Origin: Taxillus chinensis
Taxonomy: Eukaryota; Streptophyta; Magnoliopsida; Santalales; Loranthaceae
Assembly: GCA_023512835.1 (NCBI GenBank)
Contig: CM042089.1
Location: forward strand, 19,720,438-19,784,437
Length of the DNA: 64,000 nucleotides
Reading direction: 5' to 3'
This document shows, one piece after another, positions 23,640 to 36,238 of this stretch (positions within the stretch are counted from its first letter, which is position 1; every line of letters begins with the position of its first letter). The notes beneath the pieces were generated by a model. It saw only the letters and a program-made list of their open reading frames with translations. It had not been told where the DNA came from and did not search any database. The translations under genes were made by a program, and so were the position numbers.

Positions 23640-24631
23640 TCTCTAAAATGCGGTTTTCCTCTTCTCTTCACTGCTGCGATGGACCAATTTCTTGACACCC
23701 CTCAGGGCTTTCTCAATTGGACCGCTTTTAAGCAGAATTGAACACACAAAGATTGCCAAAAACGACTTACTTTTTTAGGGAGGGAGGGAGAGGAAAATTA
23801 TTCACTTTACCGAAACCAATGAGAGAGAGGGAGAGGGAGAGGGTGGGGATTGATTGATCAAAAGTTACAATGTTTTTCCAACATTGAAAGCCATGCACCC
23901 CCACACCCTGACCCACCCACCCCGCGTCGATCATGAGAAGTAGAGAGAGAAAATAAAGCGTTTTTCTCTCTCCTCTTGACTGTAAATCTTCCTTCATTTG
24001 GAACTGCAATTTTTGGGTAAAAGTTAATATATATATATATATATATGTGAATTGTAAAAGTTAATATATATATATATATATATATATAAGGTGAAAAGTT
24101 TTACCACAGACAAACAGACCTAACTATAATAATGGGATTTTAAAAGTCATTACCATTGATGACACGTGCAGACCCTCCTGTTAGTGAAATCAGGAGGTAA
24201 TCATATGGGGGCCAAATAGAGAGAGAGAGATATACGGATTACATGGAATATATTAGGTTGGAAAGTAGGTTCTCGGACATAATAGTAATATCCTATGGAA
24301 GACGATAAATAAATAAAAATATGAAAACTTTCTTGAGTGAGAATTAAAAAATATTCATTTATATTTTTAAATAATATATAAATATCAGCTTAATTGGATT
24401 TAATTTAATAAAATTTGGGGAACGATTTCCCCTTGATAATACCTGGACAAAGGGGTAAACGCAACAAATATTTTTAATTATAAGTTAAATTAAATTTGTG
24501 TTAGGATTAGAAGGTATTATAATTTTTTTTTTCAATTACATTTTAGACGTGCATTTTCGTGAAGTAATGTCACTGGTGAAATGTTTTTCATTTCATTTTC
24601 ATTGGCCTATGAGGCATCTTTTTAAATCTAA
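23640..24631. other. WNK upstream region with CT/GA tracts and (TA)n runs
   Basis: The transcribed leader is pyrimidine-rich on the minus strand (GA repeats near 23820-23850 on +). Two (TA)n tracts (24027-24046 and 24064-24088) follow, each preceded by GTAAAAGTTAATA, which suggests a small duplication. No other gene is seen. Confidence 0.55.
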
Positions 24632-24948
24632 GAGCAACTCGTAAAAACTCTTTATTTTATTTATGTATTTAAATAATATTTTTATTTAATTTATAATCTT
24701 AATTTTAATACTTATCTCTATTTTATTTTTATTTTAACTAAAATAATAATAACTTTTTAAAATTATGTAAAAAAATAAAGAGTGAAAAGAGATAAAAAAA
24801 ATATTATAATATTAAATAAAGAGTTATTTTATTACTCTTCACAAATAAATAATAAACTTTTTATTCTTCACATGTAAAGAATAATAAAATAATATAATAT
24901 TATTTGACTATTTATTTCTAAAAAATAAAAAGTATTTTGGAGTTACTC
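24632..24948. mobile_element. MITE with TAA target duplication (Tourist/Harbinger-like)
   Basis: 317 bp, AT-rich. The ends GAGCAACTC and the complement GAGTAACTC are inverted. The next bases, CTCTTTATTT and ACTTTTTATTT, also match. TAA is duplicated on both sides (24629-24631 and 24949-24951), typical of PIF/Harbinger MITEs. No coding capacity. Confidence 0.7.
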
Positions 24949-24951
24949 TAA

Positions 24952-25879
24952 ACATGCTTAGAGTCAACTCCTAATGGATATAGTTAGCCTAATTATAGCA
25001 TAGTCTTGTTTTTATAATGAAATTATATATATGAATCAATAGCCTTGATTCTATAATGTAAATTGATAGATTTTACATGATGTATTTTTAAATGTGTATC
25101 ACAAATTTATATTACAAACGATAGTTTTTCGTTCTTTTTATAATCTTTCAAATCTTGTATAAATATTATTCTTCACTGTAAAATCATTATAAAAAACATA
25201 TGAAATTCCTAGTATGTTTTTTCTAATATTTTTTGCATGATTTTCTATTTTTTGTTTTTTTTATTTTTGCTACACTTATTGTATGAAATTTCTTAACTTT
25301 TTGTCTCATCCACCTATAAATGAACATTTTTAATATTGCAAAACTATTGCGACGATTTTAACCGGCTAAAACTATAATTCATGGATCCAAGAAATGGAAA
25401 GTGTATTAATCGGCCACAAACTTTTGTGTATTAATACTAGGGATATTGTTAAGTTAACCAAACAACAAGCTGAAACTAATACCAAAATTGTTAATCGCCT
25501 TAAAGATTAGGATAGTAAAAATCATCAGATTATTAATTAGTTTTACAACACCACTATTCTATCCATTAACATCAAAGAAGGAAAATTCTTAACAACATCA
25601 AATGTGGGATAGAGAAACAAGCACAAAAAGAAATAAATACTTCTTGTCACTGTTGAATAGCCCTACTAAATAGTCGCGCCCCCGATCACAACACTTTGGA
25701 TGTGGTATGGGAAAGTCGTGTGCTCAAAAATATGTCATAACTCAACTTTAATTATACTTCGTAATAAATTGATATTTAATTTTACTTTTCAATTTTTATT
25801 ATTATGTTTTACTATTTCCAATGTTGTCATTTACATGTGGTGATTTGGTAAGTTGGAAAAGTAAGAAACATGATGTTAG
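24952..25879. other. AT-rich intergenic DNA
   Basis: No gene, RNA or bounded repeat could be supported. The segment 25380-25700 may belong to the degraded copia copy that follows, but I found no conserved motif in it. Confidence 0.5.
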
Positions 25880-26395
25880 TTTCATTATATAGTGTAGAAG
25901 CTAAATATTAGGTTCTTTATCGTGTTACTATATAATTCATATAACCACGTATTTTTATGTGATCTTGGTTATGACTTTTAGAAGATGTTTTTTTTTTTGT
26001 GATAACACAACTTCTATTGAGATAGCTAATAATCTAGTGCAATATGATTGGACCAAACATGTTGAACTCAATATAAATTACATTAGGGATAATATAAATT
26101 ATGGTGTAATGGAAGTTTCCTATATTAAAAAAGCGAATTAACTTGCTGATATGTTGATACATACGGTTTCTAGTGTTTCTTTCCACACGTTCTTGTCTAA
26201 GTTTGGCATGTATGATATTTATACATCAACTTGATAACAAAAGTTAGAATAGGTTTGTAATTATCCAAGTTGTCAAATATTGTAATTTTTTTATGCATAT
26301 TTAGTTCCCTTTTAAGTTTTTGTGTATGTGTATGTATGAGTACTATAGTCTCTCAATAAATAAGGAAAAAAATATTTTTCTATTTTTCAATGGAA
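25880..26395 (+). mobile_element. Ty1/copia relic: RNase H C-terminus plus start of 3' LTR
   Basis: The frame around 25965-26232 reads CDNTTSIEIANN, TKHVELNINYIRDN, VMEVSYIKKAN, LADMLIHTVSS and GMYDIYTST, the end of copia RNase H, with several stops. Weak similarity begins upstream near 25890 (VEAKY). A sequence beginning TTAGAATAGG near 26246 and ending with CTCTCAATAAATAAGG and TTTTTC near 26350-26390 looks like a short 3' LTR. The upstream part of the element is not recognisable. Confidence 0.75.
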
Positions 26396-26869
26396 TTGAT
26401 GGTTGGCTTGAGACAAGTGGCAATGTCTCATGAATATTTGTTATATGGTATGTTTATATACACTATTGTTAGTTGATCCATGGGTAGTGAGCACTACATT
26501 GACATTTCTATACTGAGCATGTAAAATTTAGGTGTGGCTAGGTCATACAGTAGCGTGGAGTTGTAAGTTATCTATTGAGGTTATTGCCTCTCTAACATTG
26601 TTGATTGTTTTTTAGGTACTACTAAGGACTAGTAGGGACACCGTTACGAATGAGGGAGTTGCATACTTATGTATGGTTTTTCAATGTGACTTGTATTTTA
26701 TTTTTTTATTTATTATATAAGATATGGGTCCATGAAAAGTTGTATACATTGCTAAATAAGCAATTAATGATTCAATGTTTTATTTGGTGGAGATAGTGAT
26801 GTGATGCGTGTCATTTATTTCTCACTCATCGGAAAAAGTATGAAATTAACCGTGATGAATAATTATACA

Positions 26870-29185
26870 TGTCACGCCCCCAATTCCAGGGAACCCGGAA
26901 TTGGGAACATGACTTCCCCTTGCCCACACTCGAAAGGTCAAGGGGTTGGTGACTAGCACCAATGGAAACTACACCGCGGGTGCTGCCTCAAATATGCAAC
27001 CTTGTACAGTCATACATCAAGGGTAATCTTGTACTTTCCCATACATCATCATGCATACAATAAGTCAAACAGTCATACAGACATCACATCACAAACAGTA
27101 TGCAAATACAACTGTCCACGGACTCATGTCCGGGATACAAACATAAAATAATACAGAATATAACTGTATCATACATCAGAGTAGTGGGCGTCCTCCTGGA
27201 AGAAAGTCCTCCACTAGTCTCGGGTCACACCTAAAAAAGATAAACAACAAGTAGGAGTGAGCGACAAGCTCAGTAGGTGACCCCAACACTCCACATCATG
27301 CAGATATACAAGTCTATACTACATGCTCTGTGTACTCGTGCACTGTGTAGTGTGCACAATCAACAGGACTCAGCCTGCAAACAAACATCAGGACTCAGCC
27401 TGCCTATACAGGACAACTTGTCCATGATCCTCCATGGGATCCTAGCTCATGGCACTTAGCCCTAGCTCCACGAGCTCAACGGCTCAACTCAGACCTTAGC
27501 CTGTCCACAGCGCAATATGCCCGGCCACAGTCGCCACACAGACCTGCCATCGGTGCATATGCCTGCCACGTCACCCACATATCACCATCAGTGCATCACG
27601 GTGAGAACCCAAACAAGTCACGGAGTCCATGCCCCAATACCTCACACCTACATACTAACATGAGTATGGCATGTCATTCTCAACCTTCCCTTTAGAACTG
27701 TAGTCAGTCTTCACAAGTAAATCCTCAATCCTTGATTTATGAAGGAATTACCCATAGTAGCTATTTTCTTGAAATCAAAAGTCCCGGCATTGGATTCCCA
27801 TAGCATAACTAAGATAATCTGATTTTTGAGGATTTTTCTGATACGTCTAACCCCACTTTCCAAAAATTCACCACTACGAACTTTTGGGGTTTTCCGAGAT
27901 TTTACACTAAAACCCAATTTTCACATTTTGAAATAGTGGGAATTAATTTTTCTAGTATTTTTCTTTAAATCCAAATGGGGGGTATTTCGTTATTTACATT
28001 GTAACTTAAGTATATACTTACATGTGTATAGGCATAATGGTTTACAATGTAAATGTCCAGTGCAGTGCAGTGCAGTTACACTGCTGCAGAACACTGTTTT
28101 ACTACTACGGATTTGATGCTACGGATTGATGCTCCGGACTGATGCTACGGACTTGATGCTCCGGACTGATGCTACGGATTGATGCTACGGACTTGATGCT
28201 CCCGACTGATGCTACGGATTGATGCTACGGACTAACTCCTCCGGACTATTGATCCGGACTAACTACTCCGGACTACTGATCCGGACTAACTCCTCCGGAC
28301 TACTGATCCGGACTAACTCCTCCATAGCTGATGACTCCACAGCTGCTGACTCCATAGCTGCTGACTACGAAGCTGCTGACTCCACAGCTGCTGACTAGTC
28401 CGTCGACTCTAAAACTCGCCCAGGGTACTGTTCATCGTCGTTTTTGGCCTGTTCTTCGTCTGGAAGCAACCCAGTGACCCCCAGACACTCATAAACACAT
28501 GTTTTACGCAATAAACTGCGATATTTACCTCAAAACGCGTCCTAAACGCCTCTAATTCGCACAACAACAGCAGAAATACACACAAATCATATATTCATCT
28601 AGATCTAAATCTAGACTTCCATGGTTGACATCTCAACCCTCATAAAATACACACTCATATAACCACAGATCACATATTCAAAGATAGGATCAAGATAAGA
28701 CAGTTAAGGACACCTACCTGGAAAGGTTTATTGCGATCCACGAGCTCTAATCGCCCCAAAATCGCCAAGAAAGCTCTTCACGCTCTTCACCTTCTCTCTC
28801 TTGCTCAAACATGCACGCACCAATAATTGGCAATTAAAGAGATAAGGCAGTTCTTAATTATATATATACTGTTACCAATCATTGGCCTTCCAGCAATAAT
28901 TGACCTCCCGAGGTCACGAACTCCAAATTGAGCCCAATTACTGTCAAAACGCTCGAAATGACGAGCACAACACTAAACAGATATTATTACACTCAAATGA
29001 CCGCTCAAATGCAAAGTCAACCAATAAACCCCAAAAAGTCAACAATCGGGTCAAATGGGACTCCGACTCGGAATCGGGCTCAAGTACAGTCAAAATGCTC
29101 ACATTGACGGCTACACTACCGTCCAGATAGTTACATTCCCATAGAATGACTATCTCTCAAGACTACCCAAATACGAGTCTTTACA
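26870..29185. mobile_element. Solo LTR, 2.3 kb
   Basis: The segment begins TGTCACGCCCCC and ends GAGTCTTTACA (TG...CA). It is flanked by an exact 5-bp direct repeat ATACA (26865-26869 and 29186-29190). There is no polyprotein inside and no second LTR, so it is best explained as the product of recombination between two LTRs. Its base composition (many CA, CAG and CCGGA words) is unlike the surrounding AT-rich DNA. A remnant similar to its right end occurs at about 48428-48553. It carries the minisatellite at 28105-28396. The superfamily is not certain. The terminal sequence and length fit a Ty3/gypsy LTR. Confidence 0.72.
28105..28396 (+). repeat. Composite minisatellite with three successive unit types
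   Basis: Block A (about 28105-28232) repeats GATGCTACGGATT-like units of 13-14 nt, about nine times. Block B (about 28229-28325) repeats a 27-nt unit containing CTCCGGACTA and GATCCGGACTAA, about 3.5 times. Block C (about 28319-28396) repeats TGACTCCACAGCTGC, 15 nt, about five times. The blocks merge into one another through shared CGGACT and GACTCC words. Confidence 0.88.
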
Positions 29186-29190
29186 ATACA

Positions 29191-30765
29191 AGTTGCATGC
29201 GATACAATACTTGCATTTGTCTCTTTAGGTGTTAGTTACCAATCATTTGAAATTTTTTTGGGTGTAGACATGATAAATCCTTTGCTCAATTGTGGGATTT
29301 TTGGAACTTGGGGACTTCACATTCCTTATTCGATAGTGTATTAGTTGATCTAGATTTTGGATTAAACACTTAGTGAAATTCTGTACACACTAACCAAATT
29401 AGAAAACCCTTTAAAGTACACAAAAGTATGGTTTAAGGCTTGTCAAATTTAATTCAATAAAAAAACAAAAACTTAATAAAAATAGACATACCATATATAT
29501 ATATATATATATATAAGTTTGACTTGAAGCTTCAAGCCCTCAATTATATAAACAAGTTTTGATAATGATAATAACAATTATATTATTGTTAGAAATTTAA
29601 TGCATAAAGTTTGAAGTAGAAAGTAAAACAAAATACAAATTGTAATTAACTGTATGGAGACCATGTACTTCTATCACGTTCTCATGGAGTTAAAACTTGA
29701 CCTAAATATTTACAAACTACTTTTAGCTTTCAATTTTTTTCATCACAAAGTATAAGTTTTAGTAAGTTATTTTATGTCATTTCTTTTATGAAGGATTAAA
29801 ACAGTCTTCAATGCATTTATTTGTTTTTGAGATGTGTTGATGTTATTTGTTTTAATATTTGTATTACGCACCAACTCCTTATTCTTCTTAATAATTTTAA
29901 TATTGTGAGACAAATTTTTGATATATATATATATATATATATATCACGGGTATATACTATTTTTAAATCATGACAAATGTTGACTTTGTTTCATATGTTT
30001 GAAAATGCGGTTAAAGGATTTGTTGAAGGAATAATATGTTTTTGTAAAAGTGTTTCATCTAAAAAGCTTATATATATGATTTTTTCATTGATGAATTTAT
30101 TATTATTGTCATTATTATTATTACGGTGGAGCCCATTAAGCATTTGCGGCATCCTGTGAGTTAAATTTTGATAGGCTTGTAAATATAAAAGGGAAAAGTC
30201 TATATAGCCCTTTCTGTGCACACAATATGTGAAAGCATTTCATTGGCAATTTGGCATACTTATATTGTTACATCGGGTGTATGTGGAGGCTACGCAAAAA
30301 TAACTTGTATCTATCATGACTCATATATTACCTTTGAAATGCAAATGATCATAGCTGTAATTACCTAGAATTTTAATTGAATTTGGGTATCATTAATCCA
30401 AGTCATTAGTTCATATATGTTTAATAATGACATCGAGAGCAATATACTGTTAGTCCAGATAAAAGTTGATACAATATTTTTTTCCTATTTATTTATCATT
30501 TCACTTTGTAAAATTTAAATGCAAAAAAGTGTAATTGTAAATGGCTAGTAAAAGTTGATTATAATTATTTTATATTTTATACATTAATTTTTCAAGTATA
30601 TTTCATTTAATTATAAACTAATAAATGACAATTTATACCCACTCAATCCACCATATTTGCCAAGTGACACTTATCAAAAATTTCACAAATCAACTTTGAC
30701 AAATCAATTGAAAGGTAAAAAAATTAACATTTCATCCGATCTCACAAAACCTATGTATACCTGTA

Positions 30766-30802
<37 letters not shown>

Positions 30803-32462
30803 TTGAAATAGGTGTTCATATTTTATTGAATGAAATATGTTAATATCCATATTTATTCATTTTAAATCAAATCTGAATAAGAATAATATGCATTTTATTT
30901 GAATATAAATCATATCCATTTTAATGAATTGAACACGTTCAATAATAAATATTTTCGGTTATTTTTTAAAGCCTGAATTTTGATTTGATAAAATATTTGT
31001 GCTAATCATGAAAGTTTCATAGTAGACAAGGGAAAAAAAGGTCTACATTTCAATTTTTAGTGACGTCAATTTTACAAAACTTATGCAAAAAGGTTTTAGT
31101 TTAGAATTTGTAAATTAAAATCATATAATATTGTAACACAACTAGCCACATATTTGATCTTATTTTTGTTTGTTGCTAGACTTATATTGGGTTGTGAAAT
31201 GTATTGCTAAACGCTACCATGAATTATCAAACCCAACCAAAACTTATAATTTTTTCTTATAGTGCTTAAAAAATTTTAGTGGATTACATTGTATTATAAA
31301 ATGTCCTACTCACGTATATCGTTCATTTTACAAGAATTGACAATATTGTGAACATTACTTCTAGTTTTGTATATCTTAACATAATTGTTAAATCCCCAAA
31401 AATATGAGGTTGGTATATATATATATATGGAGCATTCTCATTTGAGTAATTATTATTATATTTAAATATATAATTTGATAAATGTATGAGAAATATAACT
31501 ATATCTAACTCAATAATGGTCACAAGTTATAACTATAAGCTACAGTAATTTTATTAGATTTTTCAAATTTAAAGAATTATTTTACATTCAATAAATATTA
31601 TTTTAATATTTTACTATTTCTTTGTCTTTCTTTTCTCTTTCCTATTTCTACCCTTTTCATATTATATTATTATTTTGATAAATCAATAACTAAGCCAATG
31701 TGAGATTATGCACAAAAAGATATTAAAGTTATATATGAAAAAGTCATAATTTGTATCAAAATTTAAAAATATCAATGGCTAATCCAATGCTATTGTTCTC
31801 ACAAATTTAGATCATTGATACTGGATTAACCATTGTCATCTTCAAATTTTGATAAAATTTATATTTTTTTTTATAACTTTAAAATATTTTTATTCATAAT
31901 TTCAACTAACCATTTTATTCATCAAAATAATAATAAAATAAGAAAAAGAAGGAGAAAGGATGAAGAGAGAGGAAAGAGAAAAGGGAGAAAGAGAGAGAAT
32001 ATGTATTTAAAGATAACAATGATTAGTCTAATATAAATACTCTTAAATGGATATAATGTAATGACAGCACAAACAAAAATGCTGATAATAATATTTTATT
32101 ATTTGACAGTGTTAGTGACCATTGAGACAACAGGAGGGTTTATTTATGTTATCACCAAAGGGATCCAAATAAAGATAGAGATGACAAACAATGCTGAATT
32201 TCATGTGAAATTGATGACAAAAGCCACCGATAGACACGGAATTTATGTGTCCTTACATTATTCATTATATGATTAAAAAGCCATATTTCACGATTTTCAC
32301 TTATTATTCTATGTCTATGTCTACGTCTATTTAATATGTCACGATTAATATTATTATACAAGTTCAAATGCGAAATCAAGATAAAGACCGTTAACAAAGT
32401 TTTTCAACTTATCAAGCCATTATATATCTTTTCACAATTAATTAGGGTCACATAAAATATAA
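29191..32462. other. AT-rich gene-free region with microsatellites
   Basis: 3.3 kb, strongly AT-rich. (AT)n tracts occur at 29492-29514, 29921-29944 and 30766-30802 (the last runs into (CA)n). No gene, RNA or bounded transposon could be supported. Confidence 0.6.
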
Positions 32463-32859
32463 GAGCATCCACTATAGACTCTCTATTTGTGTTTTTTTTT
32501 TTAGTTTGAATAGCTAGTTTAATAAAAATACCTTAAAACTATACTTTTCAAACTCTCTATTCTAACAAAAAATTTAACAAAATGAATAGTAACTCTTTAA
32601 ATTTAACCAAATACTATTCACTCTCTATTTATTAAAATATTATATTTTCTCTCACCATATTTACTTTTCTAGTTCTTTTTTCTCTTCCCACATTTACTTT
32701 TCTATTTAAAAGAATAAATAAATATTTAAAAAGTAATATTTTAATTGATAGATAGTTAAAATAAAGAGATCGAAAAGTGTGCTTAGATTGTTAAAATAGA
32801 AAAGATATAATTTTGGTTTTTTTGAAGAGCCAAATTTAAAGAGACTATAGTGAATGCTT
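32463..32859. mobile_element. MITE with TAA target duplication (Tourist/Harbinger-like)
   Basis: 397 bp. The left end GAGCATCCACTATAGACTCT and the complement of the right end AAGCATTCACTATAGTCTCT form an inverted repeat, flanked by TAA (32460-32462 and 32860-32862). The interior is AT-rich and non-coding. Confidence 0.8.
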
Positions 32860-32862
32860 TAA

Positions 32863-34724
32863 GGGGTGATTACATCATTAATTAATTATATAATAAATTT
32901 GGTGAGATTTCACATCCCAATACTTTTTAAAGGTTTTTGTTTTCTAAAAGTTTAACGAGTATGCGTTGAAGGAGTTTCGGGGAAGTTTCTTCCCCTCCTC
33001 GTATCACATCTTATTTTATTTTTACATGTTTGGCTGGTTTTATACTCGTTATATTTGTTCTGATAAGGCTTGTTGTGCCATAAAGTTAGAGCTAAGCTCG
33101 CCAACCGCGGCACTCGCAACATCATTAAACACGAGCAAAACAAAACGGGACAACCTTAGCCGGATCATTCCTGCCACGGGCGCTAAATCGGAGTGAGCAT
33201 ACTGTAGGAGTACTGTATTATCATTCGATTGATAGTAGCCCCCATGTATATATGTCTAAGACTAATGATCATTGGTCAGCGACTCAGAAGTGTATATATA
33301 TTGGGAGAGAGAGAGAGACACACAACACACAAACTCAACCACCACCATGCTAGTGGGTGTTAATTGCTGTCATTAAGCTCACAAATTCTAGCGCCACATT
33401 AATTAATTTGCATGCGGCCATAAATAGTAATAGGACAACTCATATTGACTAATTTGCCTTGGCCTAATATTCCGGGGAGAAAACTTCCCTTTGCTGATGA
33501 CCAAAAAAAAAAAAAGCAAACCCACAAAAAAATTGCAAATTGTTGTTTGGTTGTGAGGACAAAGAAATGTCTAGCGGTTGAGGTTCATTAGGCTTCAAGA
33601 AAAAGCAGGGCATGGCGAAGAAAAACACGCGTGCCTTTGGACCACCGCCAATACAATCAAATCCCATTTGCATTCACAAAATCAGATGGGAGAGGATTGT
33701 CCACTCGTAATAGATGGACTCTTGGTCATTATTAATTATTAGTACCATCTATATATATTTCAATACAATAGTGAATGGGTGTAATAAATTTAATTAAGGC
33801 ATATTTGTTTTAGTTTCATTTTCATAATTATTTTTGAGCAAAAAAAAAAGTCGGAAAATAAATAATAATAATAATAATATTTTTAAATAGCTAAAATACA
33901 AATATTTTTTAAAAAATTATTTCAATTTCTTTTATATTTACCTAAAAATAACTATTTGAAAAATAAAAATAAAAAACAACCCGAATTAAAATATAGTAAT
34001 TTTCGATCCATTGTGTTAAATCTAAGGCTATACAATAAAATCTTTTCATGTATATACATTTAGTCCAGCTCTCGGGAAGAGTGGAGATGGGGCATTCTGC
34101 ACCGCCGCACCGGTGAGGAGAGGAGGGAGGGGGTTCAGCACGGGAAAGCATGGTGGGGGTGATTTCGGTGCAGGGGAAGAGGAGGAGAAAGGATTCGGGG
34201 GAGCGCATTCGGCGCTAGAAAAACGTGGTGGGGGCGTTCAGCGTTCGGCGCTATAAATAGCGTAGCAATAGTGCTGTATCATATATATGACGTAGTATCA
34301 TATATATGGGGACTAATTTATATTTATTTATTTATTTAAAAATTTATTAAAAATTAATTTTATTAAAAATAATTTAAATTTTAATATTATATTTAATAAT
34401 TTATATTTTAAAATATTAATGGTCAAGTTCTTTTTTATTATGAAATTCTCGACTAACGGCATACTCTCCACATTTAACCAGGTCGGTACGTTTGAACTCC
34501 GAAGAAAGGACTTGATTGATGTCCCGCACCAACTATCGGGGAGTTTATCTTGTCCATATTAACTATGCTTTTCGTTTTGTCCCTCTGCAAGTAGCGCGCA
34601 CTTGCGTCACTTAGGAGACACCCGCCAATTCTACGTTGTTCAGGTCATAAATCAAGCATTCAATTAGTTATATTTAGTTAAATAATAACAAAATGTTGAA
34701 AACTATTTTCACAGTAGGCTCTCT
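32863..34724. other. Intergenic DNA, no supported gene
   Basis: A GC-richer island at about 34060-34260 and a short LTR remnant near 34430-34570 are the only distinctive parts. The small open frames near 32960-33200 show no recognisable homology. Confidence 0.5.
34430..34570 (-). mobile_element. Degraded LTR fragment related to the solo LTR at 35825-36238
   Basis: Positions 34445-34510 align by eye with 36022-36086 of the solo LTR: CTCGACTAACGGC against CTCGACTAGCGGC, CAGGTCGGTACGT against CGGGTCGGCACGT. About three quarters of the bases match. Neither end is preserved. Confidence 0.6.
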
Positions 34725-34732
34725 ATTGATGG

Positions 34733-35520
34733 TAGGGGTGCTACCTGCTATAACGGGGGCAGTGTCTACCTATTACCGTACCCCGCCCCCGCCATAAGCG
34801 GGTAATAAAATTTTAAAATCGTACCCTGCCCCATGTATAGGTGGGGCGGGGTATCCCGTCCTATAGCGGGTGAGCAGGGGGAGACTTCATCCGCCCGCAC
34901 CTTGCTACCGGCTTTTATTGATTTCTCTCTTAAGACAATCTTGCCTTTTAGAGGCTCCACGAAGTAGTTGATAGGAGTAATTCGAGTCCTATTGGAGGCG
35001 AAATCAACCTATTACCGCCTCATGTTCTCGCTTTGGCAATAGATTAAATTTTAAGATTGTATCACATTCCATATATAGGCGTGACACGATATACCGTTCT
35101 TTAATGTGTCTGTGAATGAGGTTCGATTTGTCTGCATCTTGTTATCGCTTTTTATTGGATCTGTCCATATCAATAATTCTGGCTTAAATTAAATTTCTAC
35201 ATCATTTTAAACCAAAAAATTATTAAAAATAATTTAATTTTACAATAATCAATATCATTCAAAAAATCAAAAATCATAAATAATAGTTAAATAATAATAT
35301 TTAAAATATTATAAAATTATAAATAAATATTATTAAAATTAGGCGGAGCGGGGTACCCTGCTAGCTATTATCGCTCTCCCTTCCCGCCTGGGGCGGGAGG
35401 TCAAGTTTAAAAGCCGCATCTCGCTCTTGCCCAGGCGGGGTAACCCGCCTCGCATAGCATGGGCAGAGCGGATAGCGGGTGGGATAGCAAGGACAGACAG
35501 GTATCCATTGCCCACCCCTA
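34733..35520 (+). mobile_element. Non-autonomous hAT element, copy A (788 bp)
   Basis: The inverted ends TAGGGGTG and CACCCCTA are flanked by an exact 8-bp direct repeat ATTGATGG (34725-34732 and 35521-35528). Both terminal 150-200 bp are GC-rich with repeated GCGGGG/CCCCGC words that could pair. The middle (about 35180-35340) is almost pure A/T. No transposase. A second copy lies inverted at 63157-63951. Confidence 0.88.
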
Positions 35521-35824
35521 ATTGATGGATTTAACATTTGACTAAATGAATGGTCAAATTTGATTAGCTAATTTCATTAGCTAAATTTTATTTTAAAATA
35601 AACTAATAAATTTCTTATTTCATCGTATCCATATAGAGAGAACGAAGCGGGGGCGACAAAGGGAAAATTTGTGCAAAGAGAGGGGAGGCGGGGCCAATCT
35701 CTAGGAGGGGATGGGAGGGGGGGGGGGGGGCTGGTTGTAAGGTGCAGGAGAAGGATAGGCGCGACTGATGGGGAACGGAGGGGGGAGCGGGGCGGCAAAG
35801 GGAGTGGGTGTGAGGAGGGACTAG

Positions 35825-36238
35825 TGTCACAGGGTCAGGTTTTTTGCGTCTCTCAACCCATTGCGGCACTTAGCTTCTCTATCCACAGTCCGCTAAGTTT
35901 AGCCTTTGAGGGTTGAAACGCATGTAGACTGATTTCGCCATGCCATTGGGCTCATCAGGAGAACGGCTCCAGTTCCCGACCAGTTTGTGTAAGGATAGCC
36001 AAATCCCTTATTCAACGTCAAGTCCTCGACTAGCGGCGTGCTCCCCGCATTCAACCGGGTCGGCACGTCTGAAATCCGAAGGGATTCCATCCGTTTTCCT
36101 CCACGAACTGCCTGGAACCTTCCACTGCGCACCATCTACGCTTTCAACCAACCTCTCTCCTTTACGTAGCACGAATACATTCCTGAATCGTGCCACTAAG
36201 AAACGTCTCGCCAGCACCACGCTGCTCGGATCGTGACA
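35825..36238 (-). mobile_element. Solo LTR (414 bp) related to the gypsy element at 2250-7754
   Basis: The segment starts TGTCACAGGGTCAG and ends GATCGTGACA on the + strand, the same terminal words as the gypsy LTR (TGTCACGGGGTCAG ... CCGTGACA). CTAG is duplicated on both sides (35821-35824 and 36239-36242), or ACTAG if the last A is assigned to the target. There is no interior. It is a solo LTR of the same broad family, in the same orientation. Confidence 0.82.

Noticed and set aside
28105..28396. Possible CRISPR-like regularly spaced repeat
   Set aside because: Units are directly tandem without unique spacers. It is a plant minisatellite inside an LTR.
32952..33196. Overlapping small open frames on both strands in a less AT-rich patch
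   Set aside because: No homology recognised and equal coding potential on both strands.
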